From NCBI RefSeq assembly GCF_011694815.1, contig NZ_CP050177.1, positions 1,178,001 through 1,242,000 of the forward strand: a stretch of 64,000 nt of DNA, read 5' to 3'. The translations under genes and the position numbers were made by a program. A model generated the notes under the pieces. That model was given only the letters and a program-made list of their open reading frames with translations, was not told the DNA's origin and made no database searches. The stretch comes from Streptomyces liangshanensis (GTDB lineage Bacteria; Actinomycetota; Actinomycetes; Streptomycetales; Streptomycetaceae). This document shows, one piece after another, positions 1 through 9,315 of the stretch; position 1 is the first letter of the stretch, and the number at the start of each line of letters is the position of its first letter.

Positions 1-2244
1 CGCCGCGCCGTCCCCGTCCCGCACGGAGGTGACCTCGTCGGCGTCCGTCAGGTCGGTGACGGTGTTGCGGTAGAACTCGTCGACGTCCCAGGCGTCCCAC
101 TGGTTGGGGAAGTCGGGGTGGATCTGGAGGAGGTTGGCGGCCTCGCCGGGGGCGACGGTCTCCCGCTCGGCGGCGATGTCGTACGCCGACACGACCAGTC
201 CGCGGCCGTCGACCACGACCTCCAGCAGCCCGTTGCCCAGGACGAACCCGCCGTCCTCGCGGGGCGACACCTCCACCTGGCCCGCTCCCCCGGCCGGCCC
301 GGCCGCGCCCGCCGGGACGCCGTGGCGCGGGTGGGGCGCGGAGTTGAAGACCAGGGCCGTCCCGCCGGAGGGGTCGCCGGCCAGGGCGCGCTGCGCGTCG
401 TCGATGATGCCGTCGAGCTCCGCGGCCAGCGCGGCGTAGGTCCTCTCGGCCTCGCGGTGCACCCAGGCGATGGAGGAGCCGGGCAGGATGTCGTGGAACT
501 GGTGGAGCAGCACGGTCTTCCAGATCCGGTCCAGCGCTTCGTACGGGTAGCTGTACGGAGCCCCGGCCGGCGACCCGGCCCGTACGGCGGCGGTGGCCGC
601 CCACAGCTCGGCCTCGCGCAGGAGGTGCTCGCTGCGCCGGTTGCCCTGCTTGGTCTTCGCCTGGCTGGTGAGGGTCGCGCGGTGCAGTTCCAGGTACAGC
701 TCACCGACCCACACGGGCGGGTTCGGGTATTCCGCCTCGGCCTTCTCGAAGAACGCGGCGGGGGACTCCCACTCGACGGTGGCGGAGCCCTCCAGGCTGC
801 GCATCCGCGCGGCCTTGCCGATCATCTCGCGCGTGGTGCCGCCGCCGCCGTCGCCCCAGCCGGTGGGGGCGAGGGAGTGCCGGGCGACGCCCTTCTCCTT
901 GAAGTTGCGGGCCGCGTGGGCGATCTGTTCGCCGGTCATCGAGCAGTTGTAGGAGTCGACGGGCGGGAAGTGCGTGAAGATCCGGGTGCCGTCGATGCCC
1001 TCCCAGTCGAAGGTGTGGTGGGGGAACTTGTTGATCGTGCTCCAGGAGATCTTCTGGGTGAGGAGCCACTTGGACCCGGCGGCCTTGATGATCTGGGGCA
1101 GTCCGGCCGCGAAGCCGAACGTGTCGGGCAGCCACGCCTCGTCGTTCTCGATGCCGAACTCGTCGAGGAAGAAGCGCTTGCCGTGCACGAACTGCCGGGC
1201 CATGGCCTCGGACCCGGGCATGTTCGTGTCGGACTCGACCCACATGCCGCCCGCGGGCACGAAGCGGCCCTCGGCGACGGCCTTCTTGACCTTGGCGTAG
1301 ACCTCGGGCCGGTGCTCCTTGATCCAGGCGAACTGCTGCGCCTGCGACATCGCGAAGACGAAGTCGGGCTCGTCCTCCAGCAGCGCGGTCATGTTCGCCG
1401 TGGTGCGGGCGACCTTGCGGACGGTCTCGCGCAGCGGCCACAGCCACGCGGAGTCGATGTGGGCGTGGCCGACGGCGCTGATGTGGTGGGCGGTCGCCGG
1501 GGCCGGGGTGGCCAGGACGTCGGCGAGCCGCTCGCGGGCGGCCGCGGCGGTGCCGTTGACGTCCTGGAGGTCGACGGCGTCCAGCGCGCGGCCGACGGCG
1601 CGCAGGATCTCCCAGCGGCGGGCGCCCTCGACGGGCAGCTCGGCCATCAGCTCCCCGAGCACCTCCAGGTCCAGGACGAGCTGCCACACGTTCTCGTCGA
1701 AGACGGCGAGGTCCATGCGGGCGAGGCGGTACTGCGGCTCCGTACCGGCCGTCTCCTTGTCGCCGAGGGTGGTGGGCACGAAGGGCTGGTAGTCGAGGAT
1801 GACCGGGTTGGAGGCCGCCTCGATGTGGAGCACCACCTCTTCGCCGCCCGCCACAGGGGCGCCGATCCGCACCCACTGGTTGCGCGGGTTGAGGCCCTTC
1901 ACGGGCGAGCCGTCGGGCCGGTAGACGAGGCCCTCGCACTGGAATCCGGGCATGTTCTCGTCGAAGCCGAGGTCGAGGATCGCCTCCACGGTCCGGCCCG
2001 CCCAGTGCTGGGGGACGGTGCCGGACACGCGGAACCAGCTGGTGGCCCAGGGCGCGCCCCACCGGTCGCCGACGGCGGCCGGCCTCGTCGGTCCCGCGAG
2101 CCCCTCCTCGACCGGCACCGGTTCGCCCGGCGCGTCCCAGACGGCGACCTCCAGCGGGGTCGATTCGGGGTAGACGGCAGGACGGATGCGCTCGTCGAGA
2201 ACGCGCTTGAGGCGTGCTTCGACCAGGCTGCGGTCGTCATGCAT
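1..2244 (-). CDS. Alpha-mannosidase, GH38 family (3' end outside window)
   Basis: Glycoside hydrolase family 38 enzyme that removes alpha-linked mannose. The product starts MHDDRSLVEARLK with no signal peptide, so it is inferred to be cytoplasmic. The metal-binding motif GHAHIDSAWLWPL and the nucleophile segment WLPDTFGFAAGLPQI are both present, followed by the helical middle domain and part of the C-terminal beta domain. The start is the ATG at 2244; an AGGAG lies about 10 bases upstream. The frame is open to the window edge, so the C-terminus is missing here. It lies 70 bases downstream of the GH85 gene on the same strand and is probably the last visible gene of the sugar-uptake operon. Context points to trimming of imported high-mannose glycans. 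Confidence 0.93.
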   Translation of the reverse strand, partial: MHDDRSLVEARLKRVLDERIRPAVYPESTPLEVAVWDAPGEPVPVEEGLAGPTRPAAVGDRWGAPWATSWFRVSGTVPQHWAGRTVEAILDLGFDENMPGFQCEGLVYRPDGSPVKGLNPRNQWVRIGAPVAGGEEVVLHIEAASNPVILDYQPFVPTTLGDKETAGTEPQYRLARMDLAVFDENVWQLVLDLEVLGELMAELPVEGARRWEILRAVGRALDAVDLQDVNGTAAAARERLADVLATPAPATAHHISAVGHAHIDSAWLWPLRETVRKVARTTANMTALLEDEPDFVFAMSQAQQFAWIKEHRPEVYAKVKKAVAEGRFVPAGGMWVESDTNMPGSEAMARQFVHGKRFFLDEFGIENDEAWLPDTFGFAAGLPQIIKAAGSKWLLTQKISWSTINKFPHHTFDWEGIDGTRIFTHFPPVDSYNCSMTGEQIAHAARNFKEKGVARHSLAPTGWGDGGGGTTREMIGKAARMRSLEGSATVEWESPAAFFEKAEAEYPNPPVWVGELYLELHRATLTSQAKTKQGNRRSEHLLREAELWAATAAVRAGSPAGAPYSYPYEALDRIWKTVLLHQFHDILPGSSIAWVHREAERTYAALAAELDGIIDDAQRALAGDPSGGTALVFNSAPHPRHGVPAGAAGPAGGAGQVEVSPREDGGFVLGNGLLEVVVDGRGLVVSAYDIAAERETVAPGEAANLLQIHPDFPNQWDAWDVDEFYRNTVTDLTDADEVTSVRDGDGAA

Positions 2245-2314
2245 GAGGGGAGGCTCCTGTAGGACGTGAGAGTGCGGGGTACGGACGTACGGGTACGGGT
2301 CGGACGGGTCGGGA

Positions 2315-4426
2315 CTACCAGGGGCGTTCCGTCCCGACAGCCGACGAGACCTGGTACGCCTCCGAAACACTACGCACCTCGAAACGGACCGCGCTCTCAC
2401 CCTGTTCCGCCTGGACAGCGGGGACATGGTAGGCGGTGCCCGGGGTCCCGCCCAAGAAGCGCCGGGAGCCGTCGGGCAGCACCCGGTGCAGCTCGTAGTG
2501 GCGGACCGCGCCCGGGGCCCGGTCCCAGGCGAGGCGGAAGGCGGTGCCGGTGGTGTCGGGCGCGGTGGAGGTGATGCGCGGGGCGGCCGGGGCGGCGGGC
2601 GCGGTCGTCGCGTTGTGGACCGAGAGCGCGCCGAGCCGGAAGCGTACGGACGTGGCGCCTGTGCCCGCCGTGAGGCGTAGGCCGAGGGCGTGGACGGTGC
2701 CCGAGGGCTGTCCGGCGAGCAGGCCGGACAGCCGCAGCGTGGCGGTGCTCCAGCCGGTGCCGGGCCGCAGTGTGCCGGCGGGCAGGTAGGTGTACGGGAC
2801 GGCCGCGCCGGGTGTCGCCGGCTCACGGGTGGCGACGGCCAGCTCCACGACCACGGGGCCGGCGTCCGCGCGGTAGGTGAGGTCCACGACCGTGTCGGCG
2901 GTGAGGGGCAGCCGGGTGCTGTAGAGGTCGACGGTGGCGGGCGCGGTGAGGGCGCCGTCCACCAGCAGGCTGCTGCCGCCGCGCCAGGCGTCGGCGAAGT
3001 CGAAGGTGACGGCCGGCCGGACGCCGGTGGTGCGCACGACCCAGCGGCGGTTGGGCAGCCGGTCCTGGAGGCCGAGGTGGTTCCAGGCCGTGGTGGAGGT
3101 GACCGTGCCGCGGTCGTACCAGCGCAGGCCGTGGCCGGTGTTGAAGGTCGACGCGAAGGGCAGGGCCCGTACGGTCGACCGGTCGGCGACGGTGACGGCG
3201 GGCGCCCGCCAGCTGCCCGCGGTGTCGGGGCTCGACGGGTCGAGGGACTGGCCCGTCCAGAAGCGGTCGTCGGCGGCGTGGAACTGGCCCGGGGTGCGGC
3301 CGGCCGGGAGCTGGTTGCGGGTCCACTCGGGGCGGTAGAAGCCGAGGGACACGACGTGCGGGCGGTCGAGGGGGACGATGGCGTTCCAGTTGACGGACCT
3401 GTTCCAGCCGCTCGCCTCGACGTCCACGCCGGCCCACAGTTCGTAGCGGTCGCGGCCGAGGTTCTGGGCGAGGGTGCCGGAGGAGGCGAGGGTGGCCGCG
3501 CTCCACCGGAAGTCCAGGAACATCGAGTCGCTGACCTTGCCGCTCGCGTCCTGGAAGAAGGTCTGGTTGGCGGAGTTGAGGGCGCCCTGCCAGGAGACGC
3601 CGCCGCCGGTGGTCATCGAGTCGTACCAGGTGACCTTGAGGCCCCTGGCCTGGCTGAGCGCGCGCAGCCGGCGCAGGAAGCCGTTCATGTCGGTGGCGAG
3701 GGCCGCGTTGCCGCCGCCGGTCTCGGCGTTGATGAACCACCCGTCGAAGCCGTACGCGACGGCCACCTCGACCAGCTTGTCGGCGAGCGGGTAGCCGCCC
3801 GCCGGGTCGCGCTGGACGAGGTCGCGGGTCCACTGGAGCTGGCCGCCGTAGGCGGCGGGCGGCAGGAAGACGTTGCCGAGGACGGGGACGCCGTTGCGGT
3901 GGGCGGCGTCCACGACGGGGGCGTTGGGGGCGAGGATCAGGCCCTCGCCGGAGGAGCCGCCCCAGAAGACCAGTTCGTCGATGTACTGCCAGTGGGCGAG
4001 GGCGTAGTAGTCGGCGGTGGCGGAGCCCTGGGAGGGGTTCTGGGCCGTGGGGCCGAAGGAGACGAGCGAGGAGACGCGGGCCTGGCCGGCGCGGGCGGTG
4101 GTGTTGACGGGCACGGGGGTGAAGCGCGGGGCGAGGGGGACGGACGCCCGGTTGAAGGCGAGGTCCGGGTCGTCGTCGGCGCGCCAGGTCTTCAGGCCGC
4201 GCCAGGTGATGCCGGCGCCGGGGGTCCCCGCGGGGAGGGAGTCCGGGTACCAGTAGGAGGCGTACGGGGCGTTCGCTGCCGCCGCCGCGGGGGTGGCCGC
4301 TTCGGGGGCCGCGCCGGTCGCCGCGGCGGCGGGGCCCGCGAGGGCGGTGGCGGCCGTGGCGGCGCCCGCGAGGACGACGGTACGGCGGGTGGGGCGGGTG
4401 GCTCTCGGTGTCTCCGACGGGTTCAC
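2315..4426 (-). CDS. Secreted endo-beta-N-acetylglucosaminidase, GH85
   Basis: GH85 enzymes cut the GlcNAc-GlcNAc bond in the chitobiose core of N-glycans, releasing the mannose-rich glycan. The catalytic segment GFDGWFINAET carries the Asn/Glu pair of the family (N233 and E235 from this start). The N-terminus has a twin-arginine signal (TRRTVVLAG, then an Ala-rich h-region), so the enzyme is predicted to be exported by Tat. A fibronectin-III-like domain occupies roughly the last 90 residues. I chose the GTG at 4426 because GGAGAG lies 7 bases upstream and the signal peptide then starts properly. An in-frame GTG at 4492 would add 22 residues before the signal and has no good ribosome site. 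Length is 703 residues. It follows the GH5 gene by about 80 bases. Confidence 0.9.
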   Translation of the reverse strand: MNPSETPRATRPTRRTVVLAGAATAATALAGPAAAATGAAPEAATPAAAAANAPYASYWYPDSLPAGTPGAGITWRGLKTWRADDDPDLAFNRASVPLAPRFTPVPVNTTARAGQARVSSLVSFGPTAQNPSQGSATADYYALAHWQYIDELVFWGGSSGEGLILAPNAPVVDAAHRNGVPVLGNVFLPPAAYGGQLQWTRDLVQRDPAGGYPLADKLVEVAVAYGFDGWFINAETGGGNAALATDMNGFLRRLRALSQARGLKVTWYDSMTTGGGVSWQGALNSANQTFFQDASGKVSDSMFLDFRWSAATLASSGTLAQNLGRDRYELWAGVDVEASGWNRSVNWNAIVPLDRPHVVSLGFYRPEWTRNQLPAGRTPGQFHAADDRFWTGQSLDPSSPDTAGSWRAPAVTVADRSTVRALPFASTFNTGHGLRWYDRGTVTSTTAWNHLGLQDRLPNRRWVVRTTGVRPAVTFDFADAWRGGSSLLVDGALTAPATVDLYSTRLPLTADTVVDLTYRADAGPVVVELAVATREPATPGAAVPYTYLPAGTLRPGTGWSTATLRLSGLLAGQPSGTVHALGLRLTAGTGATSVRFRLGALSVHNATTAPAAPAAPRITSTAPDTTGTAFRLAWDRAPGAVRHYELHRVLPDGSRRFLGGTPGTAYHVPAVQAEQGESAVRFEVRSVSEAYQVSSAVGTERPW

Positions 4427-4505
4427 TTGGCTCTCCGTATCGTTGGGGGGCGATTCCGGTGCTGAGCTGAACTGGTCAGTGCCGTAAGGCACTTGGGGGC
4501 GCCGT

Positions 4506-5777
4506 TCATCGGACGTCGTGCGGGCGGAGGACCTCGGTGATCCCTCGGGCCGCCAGATGCATCTTGTCCCTCGCGAGGCTCTCCAGAACCACCGCGGGCC
4601 GGTGACCTTCCTCCGTCAGCCGGGCGAAGGCCTCGAAGAACTCCCCGCCGGGCCCGCAGGTCGCGCGGCGCGGCGAGGTCGTGTCGTCGCCGGTGTCGAG
4701 GGCGAGGGCGGTGGTGCGGACGGCGGGCCGGTACTCCTGGCCGCGCCGTTCCCGTACGATCCGGGCGATCGTCTCCCCGGCGGGCTTCACCTTCCGGTCG
4801 TTGGTCAACAGACCGAGGCTGTATTCGAGTTCGGGGAAGTCGGCGAGGTCCCGGGACACGTCGTGGGAGCACCACCAGGTGACGCCCCAGACGTCCGCGC
4901 AGTCCAGCGCGTTGGCCACGGTGGCCTCGGTGAAGGCGGCGGCGTGCTCGGCGGGGATCAGCGGGGCGGGGGCGCCGACCTCCTGGAGCCAGACGGGCCG
5001 GTGCGGGTCGAGCGCCCAGGCCTTGGACAGCTCGATCAGGTACGCGGCGTGGTGCTCGGTGGCGCTGCCGGTCCGGCCGTGGCGCTGGGCGGTGCCGTTG
5101 AACACCCAGGAGTGCACGGCGGTGACGGCGCCGAGGCGGGCCGCGTGGGCGGGCGTGAAGGGGTGGTCGTCCACGTACCAGGCGGCGTCGTACTCGGCGT
5201 GGAGGTGGAGCTTGCCGGGGGCGCCCTCCTCGCACGCGTCGAGCAGCTGGGTCAGCCATGTGCCCGCCTGTTCGGGCGTGATGGGGTCCGGGTCGGGGTG
5301 CGGGGGTCCGGAGAACTGGTTGATCTCGTTGCCGATGGTCATGCCGATGAAGTTCGGCAGGCCGGCGAGCGCGGCGGCGAGTGTCCGCAGGTACGCGGCC
5401 TGTCCGGCGACCACGTCGGGGTCGGTGAAGAGGTTGCGCCGGTGCCAGGTCTGCGTCCAGGCGGGCAGGAAGTCGAAGCTGGACAGGTGCCCCTGGAGCC
5501 CGTCGACGTTGACGTCCAGGCCGCGTTCGGCGGCGGCCTCGGCGAGCTGGACGAGCTGCTCGACGGCACGGGGCCTGATCAGGGTGCGGTTGGGCTGGAA
5601 GAGCGGCCACAGCGGGAAGACCCGGATGTGGTCGAGTCCGAGTCCGGCGAGGGAGTCCAGGTCGGCCCGCACGGCGTCGAGGTCGAAGTCCAGCCAGTGG
5701 TGGAACCACCCCTGGCTGGGCGTGTAGTTGGCGCCGAAGCGCGGCACGGAAGGTCTCCTACGGGCAGAGGTGCTCAT
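4506..5777 (-). CDS. GH5 glycosidase, probable GH5_18-type beta-mannosidase
   Basis: TIM-barrel glycoside hydrolase of clan A, 423 residues, no signal peptide, so inferred cytoplasmic. The acid/base is E151 in MTIGNEINQF and the nucleophile E266 in WLQEVGAP. The segments RFGANYTPSQGWF, VFPLWPLFQPNRTLIRP and LQGHLSSFDFLPAW match my memory of the GH5_18 group, whose studied Bifidobacterium members split the Man-beta-1,4-GlcNAc disaccharide left after alpha-mannose trimming. I infer the same role from the GH85 and GH38 neighbours. A generic endo-mannanase is less likely because there is no export signal. It lies 91 bases after the permease gene and just before the GH85 gene. Subfamily assignment is from memory of motifs, not a search. 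Confidence 0.85.
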   Translation of the reverse strand: MSTSARRRPSVPRFGANYTPSQGWFHHWLDFDLDAVRADLDSLAGLGLDHIRVFPLWPLFQPNRTLIRPRAVEQLVQLAEAAAERGLDVNVDGLQGHLSSFDFLPAWTQTWHRRNLFTDPDVVAGQAAYLRTLAAALAGLPNFIGMTIGNEINQFSGPPHPDPDPITPEQAGTWLTQLLDACEEGAPGKLHLHAEYDAAWYVDDHPFTPAHAARLGAVTAVHSWVFNGTAQRHGRTGSATEHHAAYLIELSKAWALDPHRPVWLQEVGAPAPLIPAEHAAAFTEATVANALDCADVWGVTWWCSHDVSRDLADFPELEYSLGLLTNDRKVKPAGETIARIVRERRGQEYRPAVRTTALALDTGDDTTSPRRATCGPGGEFFEAFARLTEEGHRPAVVLESLARDKMHLAARGITEVLRPHDVR

Positions 5778-5868
5778 ACGGTGGACGGTTCCTGGTTCTC
5801 GGTCGGCCGGAGCCGGGCGGTCGGGGGGCCGGGACGGTCGGGGGAAGCCGGACGGGTGTGCGGGTCGG

Positions 5869-6729
5869 TCAGCCCTTGACGGCGCCTTCGCCGACGCCCC
5901 GGAAGAAGTACCGCTGGAGGCAGGCGAAGAGGGCGATCAGCGGGGCCACGGCGATGATCGTGCCCGCCGCGACGAGCCGTTCGTCGTTGGCGAAGGTGCC
6001 GTGGAGGTAGTTCAGCCCGATGGTGAGGGTGAACTTGTCCGGGTCGCTCAGCACGATGAGCGGCCAGAGGAAGTCGTCCCAGGCACCCATGAAGGCGAAG
6101 ATCGCGACGACGGCGAGAGTGCCCTTGACGGACGGCAGGGCGATCCTGAGGAACCGCTGCCACACGTTCGCGCCGTCCACGAAGGCCGCCTCCTCCACCT
6201 CCAGCGGGAGGTTGAGGAACGCGTTGCGCATCAGCAGGACGTTGATCGCGCTGATGGAGCCGGGCAGGAGCACCCCGATCAGGGTGTTGTTCAGCCCCAG
6301 CTCCCGCATGGTGGTGAACTGGGCGATGATCAGGCCCTCGACGGGGACGAGCATCGCGAGGATGAACGCCAGGGTCGCGGCCCGCCGCCCCCGGTAGCGC
6401 ATCCGGGCCAGCGCGTAGCCGGCCAGCGCGGCGCCGACGCAGTTGGTGACGACGTTGGCGGCGGCGACCTTGAGCGAGTTGAAGGCGTAGTCCCACACCG
6501 GGATGGTGTCGGCGACCCGGCCGTAGTTGCCCAGGGTCGGATCGCCCGGCAGGAACGACGGCGGGGAGCTGAAGATGTCCTCGTGCGGGCCCTTGAGCGA
6601 GGTGGACAGCTGCCAGAGGAACGGGCCCACCGTCAGCGCCAGTACGGCGATCAGCAGGACGTACCGCAGGACGAGCTGCCAGGGCGCGACGCGCCGCCCC
6701 TCGGCGTCGGTGACGGTCGGCGCGTTCAC
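5869..6729 (-). CDS. Sugar ABC transporter permease, MalG type
   Basis: Inner-membrane subunit of a carbohydrate ABC importer (CUT1 type), 286 residues. It has six predicted hydrophobic segments beginning VLRYVLLIAVLALTVGPFLW. The EAA loop that docks on the ATPase is visible as EAAFVDGANVWQRFLRIALP. The start is the GTG at 6729, preceded by AAGGAGG, and it overlaps the stop of the upstream permease in a GTGA junction, so the two are translationally coupled. No ATP-binding subunit is encoded nearby. Streptomyces CUT1 importers commonly share the MsiK ATPase encoded elsewhere, which I infer applies here. Confidence 0.93.
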   Translation of the reverse strand: MNAPTVTDAEGRRVAPWQLVLRYVLLIAVLALTVGPFLWQLSTSLKGPHEDIFSSPPSFLPGDPTLGNYGRVADTIPVWDYAFNSLKVAAANVVTNCVGAALAGYALARMRYRGRRAATLAFILAMLVPVEGLIIAQFTTMRELGLNNTLIGVLLPGSISAINVLLMRNAFLNLPLEVEEAAFVDGANVWQRFLRIALPSVKGTLAVVAIFAFMGAWDDFLWPLIVLSDPDKFTLTIGLNYLHGTFANDERLVAAGTIIAVAPLIALFACLQRYFFRGVGEGAVKG

Positions 6730-7664
6730 GCGTCCTCCTTGCGGTCGGCGCGGAGCACCAGCAGCATCAGGGCGACCACCACGACGAAGACGACGACGGA
6801 GAGGGCGGAGGCGTACCCGACCCGTCCGCTCAGGCCGGTGCCGACGCGCTGGACGAGCATCACGAGGGTGGTGTCCTCCCCGGCGGGGCCGCCGTTGGGG
6901 CCCGCCATCAGGTAGACCTCGGAGAAGACCTTGAAGGCGGCGACCGAGGAGAGGGCGGCCACGAGGACCATGGTGGAGCGGACCGCCGGGACGGTGACGG
7001 TGACGAACCGCCGTACGGCCCCCGCCCCGTCCACGGCCGCGGCCTCGTGCAGTTCGCGCGGCACGTTCGCCAGCGCGGCGAGATAGATGATCATGTAGTA
7101 GCCGAGGCCCTTCCAGACCGTGACGGCCATGGAGCTGACCAGCAGCAGCCACTGGTCGCTGAGGAAGCCCACCTTCCCGATCCCGACGGTCTCCAGCAGC
7201 GCGTTGATCAGGCCCCGGTCGTCGAGCATCCACACCCAGATCAGCCCGACGACGACGATCGAGGCGACGACCGGCGTGTAGAAGGCGGCGCGGAAGAAGG
7301 CGATGCCGGGGATGTGTCGCTGGACCAGCAGGGCCAGCAGCAGGGGCAGGATCACCAGCGCGGGGACGACGCCGAGGACGTACAGCGTGCTGTTGCGCAG
7401 GCCGATCCAGAACATGTCGTCGTGGAGCAGCTCGCGGAAGTTGGCGAGCCCGACGAAGTGTCCGGGCAGGAGCGTCCGCCGGTCCGTGAAGGAGTTGATC
7501 ACGGTGCTGACGAACGGGTAGAGGCTGAAGACGGCGACGATCAGCAGCCCGGGGGCGGCGAACAGCCAGGGGCTGTACGCCAGATGGCGCCGGATGCCGC
7601 GGGCGGCCCCGGGGGCGGGGCGGGCCGCCGCGGCGGCGGTGGGTGCGGTGGCGGGCACGGTCAT
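6726..7664 (-). CDS. Sugar ABC transporter permease, MalF type
   Basis: Partner permease of the CUT1 importer, 312 residues, about six membrane segments. The N-terminus is Ala/Pro-rich and cytoplasmic, followed by SPWLFAAPGLLIVAVFSLYPF. The EAA loop reads LHEAAAVDGAGAVRRFVTVTVP. The ATG at 7664 lies 11 bases after the binding-protein stop. The gene ends in the GTGA overlap with the MalG-type gene. Together with the lipoprotein it should move an oligosaccharide across the membrane. The GH5, GH85 and GH38 neighbours suggest an N-glycan-derived oligosaccharide. Confidence 0.93.
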   Translation of the reverse strand: MTVPATAPTAAAAARPAPGAARGIRRHLAYSPWLFAAPGLLIVAVFSLYPFVSTVINSFTDRRTLLPGHFVGLANFRELLHDDMFWIGLRNSTLYVLGVVPALVILPLLLALLVQRHIPGIAFFRAAFYTPVVASIVVVGLIWVWMLDDRGLINALLETVGIGKVGFLSDQWLLLVSSMAVTVWKGLGYYMIIYLAALANVPRELHEAAAVDGAGAVRRFVTVTVPAVRSTMVLVAALSSVAAFKVFSEVYLMAGPNGGPAGEDTTLVMLVQRVGTGLSGRVGYASALSVVVFVVVVALMLLVLRADRKEDA

Positions 7665-7675
7665 GGGGGCTCGGC

Positions 7676-8977
7676 TCAGCTCTGCTGGAGCAGGCGGTCG
7701 CACGCCTTGACGGCGTTGTCGAGTGCTTCCTTGGGACTCTGCTTGCCCTGGAGCGCCTTGGCCACCTCGTTGCCCAGCGCGGTCTTCATCTGGTCGCTGA
7801 ACTGGACCGGGGTGTAGTTGACCGCGTTCTTCAGGGACTTGGCGGCGGCTATCCGTACCCGCGTCTCGTCGGTGCCGTCCTCCTTGGTGAAGTACGGGTC
7901 GTCGAGGGATCCGGCGGTGCTCGGGAAGATGGCGACCTGCTTGGCGAACGCCATCTGCCGGGTCGCGTCCGTCACGAAGTGGCCGAACGCCACGGCCGCG
8001 GGCTTCCGCTTGCTCTGGGAGTTGACCATCACCCCCATGACGTACATGTTCACCTTGCCGGTGTTGGTGATCTGGTCGGTGATCCCGATGTTCTTGTAGA
8101 GGTTCGGCGCCTGCTTCTTGAAGTTGCCGAGGTCCAGGGCGCTGCCGGGGTTCATCGCCACCGACTCGGTGAGGAACTTGTGGCCCGCCGACTCGGGGGT
8201 GGCGGTGAGCGCCTGGGGGTCGAGCGCCTTGGCGTCGTACAACTCCTTGTAGCGGGTGAGGAGTTGTACGCCCTTGGCGTCGTTGAAGGCGAAGCCCGTA
8301 CCGGCCTTGTTGGTCAACTGCGCGCCGTAGCGGCCGAAGTCCTCGATGGTGGGCACGTTGGCGAGGGTCGCGATCTTCCCGCCGCTCTGCTTCGCGATCC
8401 GCAGTCCGGCGTCGAAGACCTGGTCGTACGTGGTCGGCGGCTTCTCGGGGTCGAGACCCGCGTCCTTGAAGAGGCGCTTGTTGTAGAAAAGCGGGCCGGT
8501 GTTCAGGTACCAGGGGAAGGCGTACGTCCCCTCGACGCCCGGCACCTGGTCGCCCGCCCAGGCGCCCGGCAGGTACTCCTTGCGGTACTGGGCCGCGGAC
8601 TTGTCGAGGTCCAGCGCGAGTCCGGCCTTCACCAGCGGGGCCAGCAGGTCCGGCGAGACGTTGACGACGTCGGGGAGCGTGCCGCCGGCGGCGTCGGCGC
8701 TGATCTTGTCGGCGTAGCCGTCGGCCGGCCGGTCGACCCACTTCACCTCCGTGCCCGGGTACTTCTTCTCGAAGTCGGCGATGACCCCGTTGAAGTAGTC
8801 CTTGAAGTTGGCCTGGAGGTTCCAGGTCTGGAAGGTGATCTTGCCTTCGATCTTGCCGGAGGCGTCGGAGGACGAGCCCGCGTCGGACCCTCCCCCGCAG
8901 GCGCTGAGGGGCAGGACGGTGGCGAGGACAACGGCGGCGGTGACGGTTCTGCGGGAGATGCGGCGGGCGATACGCAC
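7676..8977 (-). CDS. Extracellular sugar-binding lipoprotein of ABC importer
   Basis: Solute-binding protein of the CUT1 importer, 433 residues. It carries a lipoprotein signal: an Arg-rich start, a hydrophobic stretch and the lipobox LSAC, followed by a Gly/Ser/Asp linker, so it should be anchored on the outer face of the membrane. The body fits family 1 extracellular solute-binding proteins (FQTWNLQANFKDYF near the start, EKKYPGTEVKWVDRP). The start is the GTG at 8977 with AAAGGAG nine bases upstream; a longer frame to 9061 has no such site and would bury the signal peptide. It is the first gene of the operon and lies behind the promoter and operator region divergent from the LacI-type gene. 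Confidence 0.93.
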   Translation of the reverse strand: MRIARRISRRTVTAAVVLATVLPLSACGGGSDAGSSSDASGKIEGKITFQTWNLQANFKDYFNGVIADFEKKYPGTEVKWVDRPADGYADKISADAAGGTLPDVVNVSPDLLAPLVKAGLALDLDKSAAQYRKEYLPGAWAGDQVPGVEGTYAFPWYLNTGPLFYNKRLFKDAGLDPEKPPTTYDQVFDAGLRIAKQSGGKIATLANVPTIEDFGRYGAQLTNKAGTGFAFNDAKGVQLLTRYKELYDAKALDPQALTATPESAGHKFLTESVAMNPGSALDLGNFKKQAPNLYKNIGITDQITNTGKVNMYVMGVMVNSQSKRKPAAVAFGHFVTDATRQMAFAKQVAIFPSTAGSLDDPYFTKEDGTDETRVRIAAAKSLKNAVNYTPVQFSDQMKTALGNEVAKALQGKQSPKEALDNAVKACDRLLQQS

Positions 8978-9057
8978 GGTGAACGGCTCCTTTGCTCGGA
9001 CCAGGCGTGCGCGGGCGGGCCGGAGCTGAGGACATCCGGGCCGCCCGCGCCTCGCAG

Positions 9058-9086
9058 ACATTGCAATGCGCCGGGGGGAAAGTCAA
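9058..9086 (-). promoter_or_regulatory. Candidate promoter of the importer/glycosidase operon with palindrome over -10
   Basis: On the minus strand TTGACT (9086-9081) is followed after 17 bases by CAATGT (9063-9058). The perfect 10-base palindrome CATTGCAATG (9059-9068) covers the -10 box and is followed on the plus strand by CGC, giving the AATGCGC core also seen in the twin sites at 9188-9224. This layout suits repression by the divergent LacI-type protein. The -10 match is weak, so the promoter itself is a guess. Confidence 0.4.
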
Positions 9087-9187
9087 CAGATCGGTCACAG
9101 GGAATCCGTCCGGAAGCCGTGGATAAGTCAAAGGGCAGGCAATAATGCCAGCTCAGCGCGTTGTAACGACCGAATCACGATGAATCG

Positions 9188-9224
9188 CTAATGCGCTTTA
9201 GCCGATACGACTCAAGCGCATTAG
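9188..9224. promoter_or_regulatory. Twin inverted operator-like sites between lacI-type gene and importer operon
   Basis: CTAATGCGCTTTAG (9188-9201) and CTCAAGCGCATTAG (9211-9224) are inverted copies of each other with one mismatch in 14 bases, separated by 9 bases. Each is itself a near-palindrome centred on GCGC, the usual form of LacI/GalR-family operators. They lie in the 338-base divergent intergenic region (8978-9315), about 90 bases before the LacI-type start. I infer binding by that regulator; autoregulation would also fit. I see nothing else clear in the rest of this gap. Confidence 0.55.
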
Positions 9225-9315
9225 TGCGCGGGAGGACTTCGCTCGCCCACGGCGGCGGGAAGGCATACGATGCCGACGTCGTACATCGGGCGAAACGCGA
9301 GGATCGGGGCATCGG

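Noticed and set aside
7235..9131. Frameshifted long fusion between the importer lipoprotein and permease
   Set aside because: A long open frame reads through both, but its first part is the wrong frame of the lipoprotein gene. Each gene has its own start, ribosome site and complete domain.
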